Shown: one piece after another, positions 31,560-33,776 of the stretch
How positions within the stretch are numbered: position 1 is the stretch's first letter
How the letters are laid out: each line of letters begins with the position of its first letter
NCBI GenBank assembly: GCA_051880375.1
Contig: JBJENV010000009.1
Coordinates: forward strand, 1 to 33,776
Length of the DNA: 33,776 bases
Direction: 5' to 3'
DNA from: SIG299 sp051880375
GTDB taxonomy: Bacteria > Bacillota > Clostridia > Lachnospirales > Lachnospiraceae
Program-made: the position numbers and the translations under genes
Notes under the pieces: model-generated
What the model was told of the DNA's origin: nothing
The model's database searches: none
What the model saw: only the letters and a program-made list of their open reading frames with translations

Positions 31560-33776
31560 TCGACTGATAAACTCTATAGTGTTTTGGTCTGCATGGATGA
31601 TTATTCCGTTTATTATGGAGGTTATTCCTGCAATTGGAAGCATTATTGTGCTTTTTAGGAGGAAGAAAAAGCCGGTTCAGGATGAAAAACCGATTCTCTA
31701 TCCTGAAATTTCGGTGATTATACCGGTTTATAATTCGGAAGGAACCTTAGAGGCATGTATTCGTTCTATTTATGACAGTGATTATCCAAACGACAGAATC
31801 AGAGTATTTTTGGTCAATAATAAAAGTAAGGATAACAGTTTTCGGGTATTTTCCGAGTGTCAGGAAAAATATCCGGAATTGATTATGCAGTGGTTAAATG
31901 CTCAACAGGGAAAATCACGAGCGTTGAATCTGGCGCTTTATAACTCGGAAGGAAAATATATCATTCATATTGACAGTGACGGAATACTCGAAAAATCAGC
32001 TCTGAGACATATGGTGGAGCGGTTTGAGGCAGATTTGTCGGTGAATTGTATGACAGGTGCAATCTGTACAAATCCTGAAATGATAGAAACCTATCCCAAA
32101 GGTTTCCCAAAACTGCTTCGAAAACTTGAATTTGTAGAATATGCGCAGGCATTCTTGGCCGGAAGAAATTATGCGTCGGAAAAGAATGCCATTTATACGT
32201 TATCGGGGGCTTTTTCGGGATTTCGAAAATCTGCGATTTTGAAGTCATGGCTGTATAGTACGGATACTATATGTGAAGATACACAAATTACTTTTCAAAT
32301 GAAGTATATTCAAAAGGAAAAAGTAAAGCTGTGCGAAAAGGCAATCTTTTTTGTAGACCCGATTGAAGATGTTGATAAATTGTATACGCAGCGACAGCGC
32401 TGGCAAAGAGGAAGCCTTGAAGTTACAAAAATGTTTATGAAATTCGGATTGAATCCGTTAAAGCTTGTAAAAGACACAAATGTCCGAACCATTATGTATG
32501 ATCATACCTTTGCGTTTCCAAGACTGATCTGGTATCTTGCCTTGATTTGTCTGTTATTTATGGGCTTTTCCGGAAAAATCATCGGGTTATCGATGGCCGG
32601 TATTATGGTAATGTATATTATTTGCGGATATTTTTACTATTTTGCAATCATCGGTTTTTTATCGGAATTTAAAGAGCTTTGTAATTACTATAAAAAGCAA
32701 TGGTGGGTTATTCCATTTTTACCGCTTTTTAACTTTGTTGTCTTTTTTATAAGAATGGCCGGTATTATTAACAGCATAGAAGCAGACAGCGCGTGGAAAA
32801 CAAGAACACTGACGGAGGAACGGGAGGCTTTTAAAAATCAGGTAAAAGAAGACTTTCACGGACTGATTTCCGTGATAGAATGGATTAGAAAACTGGTAAA
32901 TGACCCTCCTGAAAAAGTAAAGGATATTGCTAAAAAAAGTATTTTATGGTATGTCATGCTGAATATCCTGTATTTACTTTTTGATATACTGTTTATTGTG
33001 ACGCATTGGGTAAATCAGGCCTTTGCAGTTGGTCTGAATGAAATTATTAACACATTACTTTCACCGCTGAAAGGGACAAATCCTGATGTTGTAATTTCAG
33101 CGGTGAAATATTGCGTACCGAGAATACTGCTTTTATATGTACCATTTGCAACTCTTTCTGTTTTCTGCCGCCAAAAGCAAAAGAAATTTATCAGAGAGCG
33201 GGAAGCAGTTTCTGACTCCAGACCGTTTATACTGACTGTTTTGCAGCAGATGACTGCCGTCATTAGTGTTTGTTCTATGCTGTTGTGTATTTTCTATATC
33301 AACGCGACCTTTGATGTTGTTTCCTATGTTAAGAATTCCATTGGAAAAACTGCTCTATATGAGCAATATTATGTTGCACCAAAGGATGTTGCTATTGTGA
33401 GTCATGGGCAGAAGAAAAACCTATTATATATTTATCTGGAAAGTATGGAGACGACATATGCTTCTTATGAAGACGGTGGACATCAGGAGGTAAATTATAT
33501 TCCTTCTCTGAAGAGCTTAGCAGAGCAAAACATTTCCTTTTCCAATAGTGATAAATTGGGTGGGTTTCATTCGGGAACCGGTTCCGATGGAACAATGGCA
33601 GCTTTGTTTTCTACAACAACCGGAGTGCCATATCCGCGATTTGCAGGTATCAATACACAGGGAGGAAAGGATTTCTTTACGCCCGGAATAACTGCACTGG
33701 GGGATATATTAGAAGAGTTTGGTTACACGCAGGAGTTCTTATGTGGTTCGGATGCAGAATTTGGTGGAAGAATCAA
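31546..33776 (+). CDS. Fusion: XrtG-associated processive glycosyltransferase (GT2) plus LtaS/OpgB-type phosphoglycerol transferase (3' partial)
   Basis: One open frame of at least 743 codons from ATG 31546, running off the window; I split every codon and found no stop. An N-terminal helix (12-40) precedes a GT2 domain: SVIIPVYNSEGTLE (57-70), LVNNKSKDNS, DSD (143-145), CEDTQIT (243-249) and QRQRW (282-286), the QxxRW mark of processive enzymes. Helices follow at about 325-370 and 386-405. A charged linker (415-465) leads to a second membrane block (466-487, 525-541, 560-585). An extracellular sulfatase-fold domain then opens with LLYIYLESMETTYAS (E632, candidate metal ligand) and GTGSDGTMAALFSTTTGVPY (T683, candidate nucleophile), as in LtaS/OpgB. 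The ATG overlaps xrtG and has only a weak GGGAAAA site. Confidence 0.85.
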   Translation, partial: MDIINRLINSIVFWSAWMIIPFIMEVIPAIGSIIVLFRRKKKPVQDEKPILYPEISVIIPVYNSEGTLEACIRSIYDSDYPNDRIRVFLVNNKSKDNSFRVFSECQEKYPELIMQWLNAQQGKSRALNLALYNSEGKYIIHIDSDGILEKSALRHMVERFEADLSVNCMTGAICTNPEMIETYPKGFPKLLRKLEFVEYAQAFLAGRNYASEKNAIYTLSGAFSGFRKSAILKSWLYSTDTICEDTQITFQMKYIQKEKVKLCEKAIFFVDPIEDVDKLYTQRQRWQRGSLEVTKMFMKFGLNPLKLVKDTNVRTIMYDHTFAFPRLIWYLALICLLFMGFSGKIIGLSMAGIMVMYIICGYFYYFAIIGFLSEFKELCNYYKKQWWVIPFLPLFNFVVFFIRMAGIINSIEADSAWKTRTLTEEREAFKNQVKEDFHGLISVIEWIRKLVNDPPEKVKDIAKKSILWYVMLNILYLLFDILFIVTHWVNQAFAVGLNEIINTLLSPLKGTNPDVVISAVKYCVPRILLLYVPFATLSVFCRQKQKKFIREREAVSDSRPFILTVLQQMTAVISVCSMLLCIFYINATFDVVSYVKNSIGKTALYEQYYVAPKDVAIVSHGQKKNLLYIYLESMETTYASYEDGGHQEVNYIPSLKSLAEQNISFSNSDKLGGFHSGTGSDGTMAALFSTTTGVPYPRFAGINTQGGKDFFTPGITALGDILEEFGYTQEFLCGSDAEFGGRI

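Noticed and set aside
32794..32950. A frameshift or hidden stop/start dividing the glycosyltransferase from the phosphoglycerol transferase
   Set aside because: Every codon from 31546 to 33776 was read in one frame without a stop. No Shine-Dalgarno plus ATG that would suit a separate second gene was found in the linker.

Overview
The window reads as a chromosomal segment of a low-to-mid GC, endospore-former-type Firmicute. Protein styles and gene order (PolC, rpsU-yqfC-yqfD-phoH-ybeY, RNase Y, XrtG-type exosortase) point to Clostridia, most likely Lachnospiraceae; the family-level placement is inference. Nearly everything is on the + strand; the only minus-strand gene is a DAHP synthase near 28-29 kb. 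I see no phage, insertion sequence, CRISPR array or integrated element.

Layout. 1-1.4 kb: the 3' end of polC, then a single tRNA-Glu(CTC) with its own promoter and terminator. 1.4-5.3 kb: a sigma-A promoter preceded by two 18-base direct repeats drives a membrane EAL phosphodiesterase, a conserved protein of unknown function, a membrane-anchored DNA/RNA nuclease and probably thymidine kinase. 5.4-6.8 kb: a double-receiver HD-GYP protein. 7-9.7 kb: alaS with a short structured leader. 9.7-10 kb: rpsU with its own promoter and terminator.

10-23.6 kb: a long run of close-packed genes: yqfC, yqfD, phoH, a shortened and degenerate PgpH-like protein, ybeY, a SpoVB/MurJ-like flippase, a BofC-like protein, two FAD oxidoreductases, proB, proA and miaB. 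A sigma-E-like sporulation promoter lies just ahead of yqfC. 23.6-25.4 kb: rny with promoter and terminator. 25.4-28.1 kb: an aminotransferase, proC and a Nudix ADP-ribose pyrophosphatase. With proBA this gives the whole glutamate-to-proline pathway in one window. A bidirectional terminator separates this from the minus-strand DAHP synthase.

29.5 kb to the end is the most unusual part. It encodes a secreted protein with two DG-F-DW modules and a GTSTGP-plus-membrane-helix-plus-Arg C-terminus resembling an exosortase G sorting signal, then an XrtG-type exosortase with the Cys/Arg/His triad. Next comes one uninterrupted reading frame of at least 743 codons that joins a processive (D, DxD, ED, QxxRW) family-2 glycosyltransferase to a multi-helix LtaS/OpgB-type phosphoglycerol transferase and runs off the window. 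My inference is a small exosortase G system in which the fusion enzyme builds or decorates a membrane or wall glycan that receives, or accompanies, the sorted protein.
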